DNA from: Arthrobacter sp. Soil782
Lineage (GTDB): Bacteria; Actinomycetota; Actinomycetes; Actinomycetales; Micrococcaceae
DNA: 64,000 nucleotides
Direction: 5' to 3'
Assembly: GCF_001428435.1 (NCBI RefSeq)
Contig: NZ_LMSO01000008.1
Coordinates: 62,001-126,000 of the forward strand
Made by a program: the position numbers and the translations under genes. Under the pieces are notes generated by a model, which did no database searches, was not told the origin of the DNA, and saw nothing but the letters and a program-made list of their open reading frames with translations. Numbering within the stretch: position 1 is the stretch's first letter; every line of letters starts with the position of its first letter. Below are positions 54,550-63,191 of this stretch, piece after piece.

Positions 54550-55869
54550 CTACTGATTGTCCTGGCGGGCGATGAAAACTTCCTTCAGAAGCAGCATCGC
54601 GCCTGCTGCCAGCGGAATGGCGATGAGGGCGCCGAGCACTCCGAGCAGGCTCCCGCCCGCAATCACCGCGATGACGGCGATCGCGCCGGGTACCGCCACA
54701 GCCTTCTGCATGATCCGCGGAGAGATGAAGTACGCCTCTACCTGGAGATAGGCCACGTAGAGCACTGCGAACAGCGCTGCGGTCTGCCACCCCACGGTGA
54801 GCGCCACGAGACTGACGACGACGGCGGCAATCACCGCGCCGACCAACGGTATGAATGCGAGCATTGCCACGACGAAAGCGAGCAGTACCGAGAACGGCAC
54901 ATCCGCGATGGTCATGAAGATGAAGGCGAAGGTTGCGTTCAGCAGGGCCACGCAGGCCTGGCCGATGACGTAGTTGCCCACACTGCGAGTGATCTCCTCG
55001 GCGAGCCGCTCGACCCGGGGCCGGCGCGAGCGGGGAGCAAGACGGTACGCCCATTTCTTCATCGCGGGCAGCGAGGCGAGGAAGTACAGCGTGAGCACCA
55101 GAATCACGAGAACGCCGAACAGGCTGTTGAGGATTACGGTGCCCACACCCAGAACCCCGCCGAAGATGCCGCCGACCGCTTCCGAGTTGGCGAAGAACCT
55201 GTTGACTTCCTCCGTCGCGCGTTCCCGTACCTCGAACTGCTGGTCAACCGTCTGGAAGAAGTCGGACGCCAGGAACTCCCGCGCGTAACCGGGCGCGCGT
55301 TCGACCAGTTGGGCGGTCTGCGAGACAATCGTCGGGATCAGGACCGCGAAGAAACCCACGATGATGCCAACAAGCATCACCAAGGCCAAAGTGATGCCGG
55401 CGGGGCGGGGCACGTTTCGGTTTTCAAGCCAGCGAACGATGGGGTCGAGCCCGAGTGCTATGAAAAGCGCTGCGCCGATCCAGACAAGAAGCTGGCCGAC
55501 ATTGGTGATCATGAAGTATGCCAGTAGCGCAAGCCCTGCACCCACGCTCGCCATGAATCCGAAGTGAATTGGATGCTGGCGCATCGATCGCGGCTGCGGG
55601 CCACCGAACTTGAGGCGATCGTCGCTGATGCTGACTGACTCGTCGACGGGCACCTCCTCGCCGCGTTCGGGCGGGAATTCGAACCGCGGCCGGGGCTGCG
55701 CCACGGGCACCAGGTGCCGCAGGCGTGCCAAGGCGAAACCCAGCCCCCGCCGGCGCACCTCGACGCGCGGTGCAGGTTCTTCTACGCGGGGAGCCTCCGG
55801 CGCGGAGTTCACTGACGATACCGGGCGAGGCAGCGGCTCGCTGATCGGCACGTCTTCGGGTTCACTCAC
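54550..55869 (-). CDS. AI-2E family (PerM/YdiK-like) transporter
   Basis: 439-aa polytopic protein. The first about 110 residues are a disordered, Pro/Arg/Glu-rich cytosolic tail. Then follow a TM pair near 112-150, a periplasmic-type helix region (about 190-240, FFQTVDQQFEVRERATEEVN) and a C-terminal TM cluster with AGGSLLGVLGALIAIPLAAGAML, the hallmark of the family. Proteins of this group are named for AI-2 export, but many have other or unknown cargo (Na+/H+, folate-related). GTG start at 55869. It faces a 240-bp divergent gap and converges with the hydrolase gene, 24 bases apart. Confidence 0.83.
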   Translation of the reverse strand: MSEPEDVPISEPLPRPVSSVNSAPEAPRVEEPAPRVEVRRRGLGFALARLRHLVPVAQPRPRFEFPPERGEEVPVDESVSISDDRLKFGGPQPRSMRQHPIHFGFMASVGAGLALLAYFMITNVGQLLVWIGAALFIALGLDPIVRWLENRNVPRPAGITLALVMLVGIIVGFFAVLIPTIVSQTAQLVERAPGYAREFLASDFFQTVDQQFEVRERATEEVNRFFANSEAVGGIFGGVLGVGTVILNSLFGVLVILVLTLYFLASLPAMKKWAYRLAPRSRRPRVERLAEEITRSVGNYVIGQACVALLNATFAFIFMTIADVPFSVLLAFVVAMLAFIPLVGAVIAAVVVSLVALTVGWQTAALFAVLYVAYLQVEAYFISPRIMQKAVAVPGAIAVIAVIAGGSLLGVLGALIAIPLAAGAMLLLKEVFIARQDNQ

Positions 55870-56097
55870 GTATGTCCGCTTTCATTTGCCTTGTGGCGCT
55901 GCAGCGCCGGATGCATGACTAGCGAAACAGTAACAGGAGCGGCGGGCCCTCCGCCGGAAACTCCTGGGCGGCGCCGCGCGTTGTCAATGGGGCCCTCGCA
56001 AGCGCCGGCGGCCGACGGGTCCACCGGGTGCATTTTCGTTACGATGGGATCTGGTCCGATTCTCGGGGTAATGCTCCGGCTTGACTCAATCCAACGT

Positions 56098-56103
56098 TAG
56101 GTT
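56098..56103 (+). promoter_or_regulatory. -10 element of the large membrane protein gene (leaderless)
   Basis: TAGGTT, six bases before GTG 56110. A TTGACT lies upstream (56081-56086) but only 11 bases away, too close for a standard -35. The rest of the divergent gap (55870-56097) shows no gene. Confidence 0.5.
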
Positions 56104-56109
56104 TCTCGC

Positions 56110-57810
56110 GTGCGCTTTCCTCTTGCTGCTCCGATCATGGTGATCGGTGCGTTGCTCGTCGTACTGGGTATCGGCCAGCTCACGTGGTGGGCGCCGTCAG
56201 AGACGGTAACGGTCGGGGTCCCCGCAGACGTTCGCAGCGGTCCGGTCACAGTGATCGATGCCGGTGCCAAGGACGCAGACGGCAGTGAGATGGACATCAC
56301 GGTCCAGTCGAAGGGCACGTTCACTCTTGCCGTGGGCAGGGCGTCCGACGTCGATGCCTGGGTTGCGGACGCAGCACACCTGACGGTCACGGGCGTAGGA
56401 GAGGACCAACTGCTCACCGAGTTCACGGAGGGCGAAGAGTCAGTTCCGAACCCTTCCGGCGCTGATCTGTGGACAAGCGAGGAGACCGCTGACGGTACTT
56501 TGACCCATCGTTGGCTGGATCCGGGGGAGGGCGAGTGGTCCATCCTGATCGCTGCTGACGGCGAAAATCCTGCGCCCACTGCTATCTCAATCACCAGCCC
56601 CAACGACACGGCGACTCCCTGGGCGGTTCCGTTACTCATCCTCGGCGCTCTGCTGTTGGTTCTCGGGATCGCACTTGCCTTCATCAAGCCGCGCAAGACC
56701 CGGCGGGAACCGGCCACCGTCGGCTCCCGCGCCTACGCACGCCAGCAGGCGCACCGCCAAGGCGGTGGAACCGCCTTTTCTGCTCACCCGGTTCGTCCGT
56801 TGGCAGCACTGGGCCTGGCCGCCGCGCTCGGCTTGACCGGTACGGCCGTGGGTACTGCGTCGGAATCCGAATCTGCAACGCCGGGCGAGGAAGCAACGCC
56901 GGCCGAGGAAGCAGAGGGTACGCAATACCCGGTTCTCCTCGAGAGCCAGCTGGACCGAATCCTCGCAAAAGTAGCCACCTCCGTGACAGAGGCTGACGCT
57001 GCCGCTGACGCTACGCTGCTTGAGCAGCGTGTCGCAGGTGCCGCCGCAACCCTGCGAACCGCAAACTACTCCGTCCGATCGCAAGCGGACGATGTGCCGG
57101 CACCCACGCCGGTAGCTGCGGATCCGGTACTCGCGAGCATGATCCCCACAGCAAATGACTGGCCGCGCACCGTCGTCGCGCTGACGCAGGGGGAATCAAA
57201 CCCGGTGCCGCAGGCCCTCGTCCTTGTCCAGGAGGATCCCCGATCCAATTACAGGCTCACCTCCTCTATCCAGATGCTGCCGGGCACGACCTTCCCTACT
57301 GCGGGATCACCGCAGGGGCTCCAGGAGATACCGGTCGACGGCGGAGAGGACCTCGTTGCCTCTCCTCAGGACGCGGTTGCTGCAATCGCCGATTATCTGA
57401 CCAGTCCGGACGGCGGCAACGCGGGGACCTTCGAACCCAACTCCTTCGCGGACGCGATCACCTCTTTCCAATCCGATGTTGTTGCCGACGCCGGGAATGA
57501 TTCGGCCGAGATCACTTTCACCCACGAGCCGGTTGCCGAGTACACCAGGGCTATCTCCGCCGGTGACGGCGGAGCGATGGTGTTCGGATACCTTGAGCAC
57601 ACTTACAGCAGTGTTCCGGAAGGCCCCGGCGACTCGATCGCACTGGAGGGAACGGTCTATGAGACGCTCACCGGCGAGGAGTCCACCGAGGAAGGCATCG
57701 ACGTCCGGTATGGCGAAGCGGTGATGATGTATGTCCCGGCTGCAGGCAGCGAGAAGAAGATTACTGTGATCGGTGCTGCCCAGCAGCTCCTTTCCGCTGA
57801 ACTGCGTTGA
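56110..57810 (+). CDS. Large actinobacterial membrane protein of unknown function
   Basis: 566-aa protein. TM1 is at about residues 7-27 (APIMVIGALLVVLGIGQLTW). A beta-rich extracytoplasmic region (about 30-170) follows, then TM2 (WAVPLLILGALLLVLGIALAFI, about 172-193). A short basic loop leads to TM3 (PVRPLAALGLAAALGLTGTA, about 229-248). A Thr/Glu-rich linker and a 300-residue acidic outer domain end the protein, with strands such as YTRAISAGDGGAMVFGYLEH. It is similar in style to Arthrobacter proteins with a DUF8094-like domain, but I cannot assign a role. The outer domain may bind a ligand or wall polymer. Start GTG 56110 is supported by TAGGTT six bases upstream. It is a single gene, followed by a 62-bp gap. 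Confidence 0.75.
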   Translation: MRFPLAAPIMVIGALLVVLGIGQLTWWAPSETVTVGVPADVRSGPVTVIDAGAKDADGSEMDITVQSKGTFTLAVGRASDVDAWVADAAHLTVTGVGEDQLLTEFTEGEESVPNPSGADLWTSEETADGTLTHRWLDPGEGEWSILIAADGENPAPTAISITSPNDTATPWAVPLLILGALLLVLGIALAFIKPRKTRREPATVGSRAYARQQAHRQGGGTAFSAHPVRPLAALGLAAALGLTGTAVGTASESESATPGEEATPAEEAEGTQYPVLLESQLDRILAKVATSVTEADAAADATLLEQRVAGAAATLRTANYSVRSQADDVPAPTPVAADPVLASMIPTANDWPRTVVALTQGESNPVPQALVLVQEDPRSNYRLTSSIQMLPGTTFPTAGSPQGLQEIPVDGGEDLVASPQDAVAAIADYLTSPDGGNAGTFEPNSFADAITSFQSDVVADAGNDSAEITFTHEPVAEYTRAISAGDGGAMVFGYLEHTYSSVPEGPGDSIALEGTVYETLTGEESTEEGIDVRYGEAVMMYVPAAGSEKKITVIGAAQQLLSAELR

Positions 57811-57860
57811 CGACCGCCACTGCCACGGGCGTGAGTTGCCCATGGGTCCAGCCCCAGTAA

Positions 57861-57866
57861 TAAGGT
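57861..57866 (+). promoter_or_regulatory. -10 element of the thioredoxin/TPR gene (leaderless)
   Basis: TAAGGT, six bases before ATG 57873. The same bases (AAGGTGA) could serve as a ribosome site if transcription began further upstream, so the leaderless reading is less certain here. Confidence 0.45.
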
Positions 57867-57872
57867 GAAAGC

Positions 57873-58871
57873 ATGAGCATTCCGAATATCCCGGGCGGCC
57901 CCGCGCCATCGTCCATGAATTTGCGCGGCGCCGTCGATCTTTCCGCACTGAAGGCCCGAGCGCAGTCGGCGGGCGGAGCGGCCGGAAGCCAGGGCGGTCC
58001 CGCCGCTGAAGGCCCGGGTTCCGCAGGTCCAGCGGCAGGCGGTAGCCCGTACATCGTCGACGTCACGGAGCAGGTTTTCCCGCAGCTGGTGCAGTTGTCT
58101 GCACAGGTGCCTGTGATCGTTGCGATCAGCGCGTCCTGGAGCGAACATTCGGCGCAGGTCCTCGACGCCCTTGAAGCTATTGCAGTGGAACAAGCAGGCA
58201 GGATCCTGCTCGCGCGCGCGGACTTCGATTCGCAGCCGGGGATCGCGCAGGCCTTTCAGGTGCAGGGCGTCCCCACGGTCGTTGGCGTCCTCAAGGGGCA
58301 GCCCGTACCCCTGTTCGAAGGCCCGCTCGCGGAACCGCAGATCAGAACCTACGTGGACGAGCTGCTCAAGGTCGCACAGGCCAATGGCGTGAGTGGTTCG
58401 CTCAATGACTCTCCGGGCGAGGATCCGACGTCCAGCGGGGAGCCGGCCGAGGAACCGTTGCCGCCGCTGCATCAGGAAGCGTTCGACGCCATCGAAGCAG
58501 GCGACTACGCAACAGCTGCCGCGGCCTATCGCAAGGCGCTTGCCGAGCAGCCGGCCGACACCGATGCAAAATCAGGGCTCGCCCAGGTGCAGCTCATGCA
58601 GCGGCTTCAGGACGCTGACGCCACCGCTGTTCGCGCGTCAGCGGCGGAGGCTCCCGATTCCCTCGAAGCGCAGCTCGCTGTTGCGGACCTGGACCTCTCG
58701 GGCGGACATGTCGAAGATGCGTTTGCTCGACTGACCACTTTCATCGCACGCAGTGCCGGTGAGGACCGGGAGTCCGCGCGGGTTCGCCTCCTTGAGTTGT
58801 TCGACATCGTCGGTCCTACTGACCCTAGGGTGAACAAGGCGCGGAGCGCACTGGCGAGGGCGCTGTTCTAA
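57873..58871 (+). CDS. YbbN-like thioredoxin-fold/TPR co-chaperone
   Basis: 332-aa cytosolic protein. A Gly/Ala-rich N-terminus (about 1-58) is followed by a thioredoxin fold (about 60-165, VPVIVAISASWSEHSAQVLDAL) and TPR-like helices (about 200-330). The CxxC redox site is replaced by WSEH, so it cannot act as a disulfide oxidoreductase. That combination marks YbbN/CnoX-type co-chaperones, which bind unfolded proteins. In M. tuberculosis a thioredoxin-like gene (Rv1324) lies in the same neighbourhood, near nucS. The downstream ABC gene has its own -10. Confidence 0.85.
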   Translation: MSIPNIPGGPAPSSMNLRGAVDLSALKARAQSAGGAAGSQGGPAAEGPGSAGPAAGGSPYIVDVTEQVFPQLVQLSAQVPVIVAISASWSEHSAQVLDALEAIAVEQAGRILLARADFDSQPGIAQAFQVQGVPTVVGVLKGQPVPLFEGPLAEPQIRTYVDELLKVAQANGVSGSLNDSPGEDPTSSGEPAEEPLPPLHQEAFDAIEAGDYATAAAAYRKALAEQPADTDAKSGLAQVQLMQRLQDADATAVRASAAEAPDSLEAQLAVADLDLSGGHVEDAFARLTTFIARSAGEDRESARVRLLELFDIVGPTDPRVNKARSALARALF

Positions 58872-58944
58872 TCGCCTCCTCCATCCCCGCCGTGCGTTCT
58901 GTTTTTAGTCCTTTCGGATGACGAACAAGCGCCGACGCCGTTGT

Positions 58945-58950
58945 TAGCGT
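58945..58950 (+). promoter_or_regulatory. -10 element of the ABC exporter operon (leaderless)
   Basis: TAGCGT, six bases before ATG 58957. The intervening TGAGGT could also pair weakly with the ribosome, so the call rests on the spacing shared with other genes in this window. Confidence 0.5.
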
Positions 58951-58956
58951 TGAGGT

Positions 58957-59790
58957 ATGACTTCCCATTCTCCTTCTGAGCCACCGCCTGCCCAGGAACC
59001 GTTCGAGCCGCCCGCCGGTGGCTCGACGTCAGCGGGCAGGCCCGCCCTGGTGCTGCGCGGACTTGCGAAGCGCTTCGGCGAGAAGGTCGCAGTCAACGGC
59101 ATTGACCTTGATGTTCCGGCAGGCTCCTTCTACGGGCTCGTCGGACCGAACGGCGCCGGTAAGACCACAACGTTGTCGATGGCTACGGGACTGCTGCGCC
59201 CTGACTACGGGCAGGCATGGGTGCATGGCGTCGATGTGTGGGAAAGCCCGTTGGACGCCAAACGGCTGATGGGCATCCTGCCGGACGGCGTCCGGCTCTT
59301 CGACCGCCTGACCGGTGAACAGCTGGTCACCTACGCGGGCCTGCTTCGAGGGATGGACCGGGACGAGGTCGCTGGAAGAGTGGCAGACCTCCTGCGGGCG
59401 CTCGACCTCGCACAGGACGCGGGAACGCTTGTCGTGGACTATTCGGCAGGCATGACGAAGAAGATTGCGCTCGCGTCGGCACTTGTCCACGCACCAAGAC
59501 TCCTCGTGCTCGATGAGCCGTTCGAGTCCGTCGATCCGGTCTCAGCGGCCAATATCCGGGACATCCTTGCTACTTACGTGGCTTCCGGCGGCACCGTCAT
59601 CGTGTCGAGTCATGTCATGGACCTGGTTCAGCGGATGTGTGACCATGTGGCGGTTATCGCCTCCGGTACCGTGTTGGCGGCGGGGACGGTCGATGCTGTG
59701 CGCGGCGGCGCGAGCCTGGAGGACCGGTTCGTGGAGCTCGTCGGAGGCAGGAACACCGCGGAGGGGTTGTCGTGGTTGCGCACCTCCTGA
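58957..59790 (+). CDS. ABC transporter ATP-binding protein (exporter type)
   Basis: 277-aa ABC ATPase. Walker A GPNGAGKTT, a signature-like YSAGMTKKIALA (LSGGQ variant with Ser-Ala-Gly-Met), Walker B LLVLDEPFESVDP and the His switch in VIVSSHVMDLVQRM are present. A polar N-terminus of about 28 residues precedes the domain. YSxGMxxK signatures are typical of ABC-2 exporters. The permease gene starts with GTG at 59772, overlapping its end by 19 bases. Cargo unknown. Confidence 0.9.
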   Translation: MTSHSPSEPPPAQEPFEPPAGGSTSAGRPALVLRGLAKRFGEKVAVNGIDLDVPAGSFYGLVGPNGAGKTTTLSMATGLLRPDYGQAWVHGVDVWESPLDAKRLMGILPDGVRLFDRLTGEQLVTYAGLLRGMDRDEVAGRVADLLRALDLAQDAGTLVVDYSAGMTKKIALASALVHAPRLLVLDEPFESVDPVSAANIRDILATYVASGGTVIVSSHVMDLVQRMCDHVAVIASGTVLAAGTVDAVRGGASLEDRFVELVGGRNTAEGLSWLRTS

Positions 59791-61343
59791 AACTCAAGCT
59801 TCTGCTCCTGCGCAATTCCCTTCGTCGCAGCACCTGGCAGTTGGTCGGCGTCGTTCTCGGTGGTCTCTACGGTCTTGGTCTGCTCGGACTGATCGTGGCC
59901 GGGCTGATCGTCCTCGGTACGCTCGACCTCGACCTGATGCGGACCGTCGTTGTGCTGGGCGGATCCGCCGCCGTTCTCGGCTGGCTGGTGATCCCTCTCG
60001 TTGCCTCCGGGGTGGACATGACGCTTGACCCGGCCCGGTTTGTCACGTTTGCAGTACCCATGCGCCAGCTCATGGCCGGCCTCGCCCTGGGCGGGGTAAT
60101 CGGGATTCCCGGGATTGTGACCCTCATTGCGTTCCTCACCCTGACGCTGACCTGGATACGGTACCCGGCGGCTGCCGTTGCAGCGATAGTCTGCGCGCTT
60201 TGCGCTGTCCTGCTGTGTATCGTGGGTTCCCGCCTGATCACGACGGCGGGCACGACGCTTTCCTCCTCGCGGCGCTTCAAGGACCTCAGTTCGACGGTTG
60301 CGATCATTCCGTTGATCCTTCTCGGTCCGATCTTCGCCGGGATCACTGCCGGCTTCCAGAACTCGCCGGAGTTCGCGGGGGAGCTTGCGGACATTCTCTC
60401 GTGGACGCCGCTCGGTGTGTTCGTTGCCGTTCCAGCCGACCTCGCTGCCGGGGATGCGCTGACTGCGGTGGCGCGTTTCTGCATCGGTATCGGAACCATC
60501 GCCGGGTTGGCCTACCTCTGGCACAAGAGCCTCAGCCATGCACTGGTTACGCCGCCCTATAACGCGGTCACCCGTAAAGGGGCGGGTGACCTCGGCCTGT
60601 TCGCACGCTTTCCCGGAACGCCGACCGGCGCGGTGGCAGCGCGGGCCTTCACCTACTGGATTCGCGACCCACGGTATGCGGCATCCGTCATCGTTGTGCC
60701 GCTGCTGCCGATCCTGCTCTGGTTCATCAGCCGAGATTCCGGTGACCTGTCCCTGCTCAACTATCTGGGCCCCATCACAGCGTTCCTGCTCGCCTGGTCC
60801 ATTTCGGCTGACATTTCATATGACAACACGGCGTTCTGGCTACACCTTTCAGCGGGAATCAGCGGCACGGCCGACCGCGCGGGCCGGGTGCTCGCCCTGA
60901 TGGTTTTCGCACTGCCCGCGGTGCTGGTTTTCACCATCGTTCCGCTCTGGTTGAGCGAATCGCTCGCGGATCTTCCCATGATGCTCGGGTTGAGCCTGGG
61001 AGCGCTGCTGACGGGAGCCGGCTTCTCCAGCGTTCTCTCGGCACGTTATACCTACAATGTTCCGCTTCCGGGAGAAAGCCCGTTCAAGACACCGCCCGGC
61101 ACGGGATTCTCGATGCTGGCCATCCAGGCGATCGGCTGGGTGGTCCTGATGGTGCTTTTGCTGCCGGAAATCGCACTCGCAATCGCCTATCTTGTCACCG
61201 GGGACGCAGTGCTCGGATGGTTGACACTACTCGCCGGAGTGGTACTCGGGACGGCAGTGCTGATCGGAGGTGTCCGCCTTGGGGGAGCCTGGTATGACAA
61301 ACGCGGACCGGAATTGTTACAGGCTGTCAGCGTCAACAAGTAG
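59772..61343 (+). CDS. ABC transporter permease, 523 aa, polytopic
   Basis: 523-aa membrane protein with about 12 predicted hydrophobic segments from LLLLRNSLRRSTWQLVGVV to LAGVVLGTAVLIGGVRLG. It has two similar halves split by a long loop near residues 255-300 (YNAVTRKGAGDLGLFARFPG). Size and hydrophobicity fit the ABC-2 type exporters of actinobacteria. No extracellular domain. It overlaps the ATPase gene by 19 bases, so the two form one exporter. Cargo cannot be inferred; no neighbouring biosynthesis genes. Confidence 0.85.
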   Translation: MVAHLLKLKLLLLRNSLRRSTWQLVGVVLGGLYGLGLLGLIVAGLIVLGTLDLDLMRTVVVLGGSAAVLGWLVIPLVASGVDMTLDPARFVTFAVPMRQLMAGLALGGVIGIPGIVTLIAFLTLTLTWIRYPAAAVAAIVCALCAVLLCIVGSRLITTAGTTLSSSRRFKDLSSTVAIIPLILLGPIFAGITAGFQNSPEFAGELADILSWTPLGVFVAVPADLAAGDALTAVARFCIGIGTIAGLAYLWHKSLSHALVTPPYNAVTRKGAGDLGLFARFPGTPTGAVAARAFTYWIRDPRYAASVIVVPLLPILLWFISRDSGDLSLLNYLGPITAFLLAWSISADISYDNTAFWLHLSAGISGTADRAGRVLALMVFALPAVLVFTIVPLWLSESLADLPMMLGLSLGALLTGAGFSSVLSARYTYNVPLPGESPFKTPPGTGFSMLAIQAIGWVVLMVLLLPEIALAIAYLVTGDAVLGWLTLLAGVVLGTAVLIGGVRLGGAWYDKRGPELLQAVSVNK

Positions 61344-61370
61344 GCCGGGCGGGTGCCGGGTGCCGCGCAG

Positions 61371-61376
61371 TAGAAT
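61371..61376 (+). promoter_or_regulatory. -10 element of the DUF3039 gene (leaderless)
   Basis: TAGAAT, six bases before ATG 61383. The intervening GGGAGA could double as a ribosome site, making this the most ambiguous member of the set. Confidence 0.45.
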
Positions 61377-61382
61377 GGGAGA

Positions 61383-61679
61383 ATGAGTATGCCTGCAGAC
61401 CCGTTTGACGACAGCCCGCACGGATCGCCGGGGGACTCCGGCACGTCCACAGCCACAATCGAACGCGAAGAACTGCGTGAAGAAGTTGAGCCCGGCGATC
61501 GTGAACGGTTCGCCCACTACGTACGCAAAGAGAAAATCATGGAATCCGCTCTCTCCGGCGAACCCGTGATTGCACTGTGCGGCAAGGTCTGGACCCCGGG
61601 CAGGGATCCTGAGAAGTTCCCGGTGTGCCCCGAATGCAAGGAAATTTATAACTCGATGCGGCCAGGGGACAAGTCCTAG
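61383..61679 (+). CDS. DUF3039 family protein
   Basis: 98-aa protein. After a disordered, acidic, Ser/Thr/Gly-rich N-terminus (about 35 residues) comes the very conserved DUF3039 core: RFAHYVRKEKIMESALSGEP, VIALCGKVWTPGRDPEKFPV and CPECKEIYNSM. The Cys in LCGK and the CPEC pair suggest a zinc-ribbon-like site. Widespread in actinobacteria with no known function; its neighbours here are an MFS transporter and a helicase on the same strand. A terminator hairpin separates it from the MFS gene. Confidence 0.9.
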   Translation: MSMPADPFDDSPHGSPGDSGTSTATIEREELREEVEPGDRERFAHYVRKEKIMESALSGEPVIALCGKVWTPGRDPEKFPVCPECKEIYNSMRPGDKS

Positions 61680-61693
61680 CCATCTTTCTCATC

Positions 61694-61720
61694 CGTCCGC
61701 CGGGCATATCCCGGCGGACG
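61694..61720 (+). terminator. Hairpin between the DUF3039 and MFS genes
   Basis: Perfect 11-bp stem CGTCCGCCGGG / CCCGGCGGACG (61694-61704 and 61710-61720) with loop CATAT, 15 bases after the DUF3039 stop. Only TT follows, so it may be a partial terminator or Rho-assisted end. Confidence 0.75.
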
Positions 61721-61742
61721 TTCGCATGCTCGTGAGGAATCC

Positions 61743-63191
61743 ATGTCACACCCTGAGGCTCTGCGCGGCGGGGCGATGTCGGCATCACTGCGGCCCCTGA
61801 CAATCGGGGTCATCGCCATCATCACTTGCGCCGCTTTCGAGGCCATGGCGGTGGTGACGGCGATGCCCTCCGTCGCAGCGGAACTGAACGGCGTATCCAG
61901 TTACGGACTCGCGTTCTCCATGTATCTGACCGCCTCGCTGCTCGGTAGCGTCCTGGGCGGGATCTGGTGCGACCGGCGTGGACCCCGCCCTGCACTTGCG
62001 GTCGGCATGGGCCTCATGATCGCCGGTCTCGCGGTGTCCGGGAGCGCGCCGGCTTTCTGGATCATGACTGCCGGACGCGCAGTATCGGGCCTTGGCGGCG
62101 GCTTCATGATCGTTGCCGTCTACGTGATCATTGCCAAGGCTTATCCGCAGCGGATGCAGCCGGTGGTCTTCGGCTGGCTTGCGGCAGCGTGGGTTGTCCC
62201 TTCGCTGATCGGACCGTACGTTGCCGGTGTCCTCGCAGAGCAGGCGAGCTGGCGTTGGGTCTTCCTTGGTGTGGCGCCTGTCATCGTTGCAGCATTCCTC
62301 CTGGTCTGGCCGCGGACGGAACGGCTCAAAGCGGCAGGTTCGCCGGAGCCGCTGGACAGGGCTGCACGCAGGAATGCGGGAACTGGAGTACTGCTGGCGG
62401 GCGGCGTTTTTGCGGCGCAGTTCGCACTGACGAAAATCGCCTCTGACGGATTCGCCGATCCTGTTGCTGCCTGGCTCCTGGTGATGCTGGGGTTCGCGGG
62501 GCTGGCGGCCGCGGCCGTTTCCTTCCCCCGCTTGCTGCCGGCCGGCACGGTCCGGCTGGCACCGGGTCTTCCGAGCGTCATCGCAACCCGCGGGCTGATG
62601 ACCGTCGCCTTCTTCGGCGCGGAGGCGTTTGTTCCACTGATGTTGGTGTCCGCTCGAGGCCTCAGCGCCTCCACCGCGGGTCTGGCGTTGAGCGCTGCGG
62701 CGATCGGCTGGAGCGCCGGCTCCTTTGTGCAGGCCAAGGTGAGTTTCCGCCGTCAATGGCTGCTCGTGATCGGTGCCTCGCTGCTGTCCGTGTGTATCGG
62801 CGGCCTTGCGCTGGCCGTAGCTGCCGAGGTGCCCTTCTGGGTGCTCGTTTTCGTGTGGAGCGCTGCCGGTTTTGCCATGGGACTTACGTTGTCCAGCACA
62901 TCGGTGCTTGTCCTGAAGCTCTCTGCACCGCACGAGCAGGGCCGCAACTCGGCGGCTCTGCAGCTCTCCGACCAGCTTGGCGGAGTCGTCGGAACAGCCG
63001 GCGCAGGCGGCCTTTTCGCGCTTCTGAGGGACCCGGAAGCGCCGGGCCAGATACCGGTGTTTGTTGCAATCTGGCTGGCTCTGTGCGTGTTCGCCGTAGT
63101 CGGTATAGTGGCCGGGTTGAGGGCTGCGCGAGGTGAATCGGAGCACCTCCCAGCAACAACCCACACAGGAAAGGTGCCGTCCCAAGAGTGA
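61743..63191 (+). CDS. MFS transporter (DHA2-like drug:H+ antiporter family)
   Basis: 482-aa polytopic protein with about 14 hydrophobic segments. The MFS motif A variant GGIWCDRRGPRPALAVG lies between TM2 and TM3. GRAVSGLGGGFMIVAVYVII is TM4, where antiporters carry an Arg. Length and segment number match DHA2 efflux pumps; substrate unknown. ATG 61743 follows GAGGAA. Its TGA overlaps the GTG of the helicase gene by four bases (GTGA), so the two are translationally coupled. Confidence 0.86.
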   Translation: MSHPEALRGGAMSASLRPLTIGVIAIITCAAFEAMAVVTAMPSVAAELNGVSSYGLAFSMYLTASLLGSVLGGIWCDRRGPRPALAVGMGLMIAGLAVSGSAPAFWIMTAGRAVSGLGGGFMIVAVYVIIAKAYPQRMQPVVFGWLAAAWVVPSLIGPYVAGVLAEQASWRWVFLGVAPVIVAAFLLVWPRTERLKAAGSPEPLDRAARRNAGTGVLLAGGVFAAQFALTKIASDGFADPVAAWLLVMLGFAGLAAAAVSFPRLLPAGTVRLAPGLPSVIATRGLMTVAFFGAEAFVPLMLVSARGLSASTAGLALSAAAIGWSAGSFVQAKVSFRRQWLLVIGASLLSVCIGGLALAVAAEVPFWVLVFVWSAAGFAMGLTLSSTSVLVLKLSAPHEQGRNSAALQLSDQLGGVVGTAGAGGLFALLRDPEAPGQIPVFVAIWLALCVFAVVGIVAGLRAARGESEHLPATTHTGKVPSQE

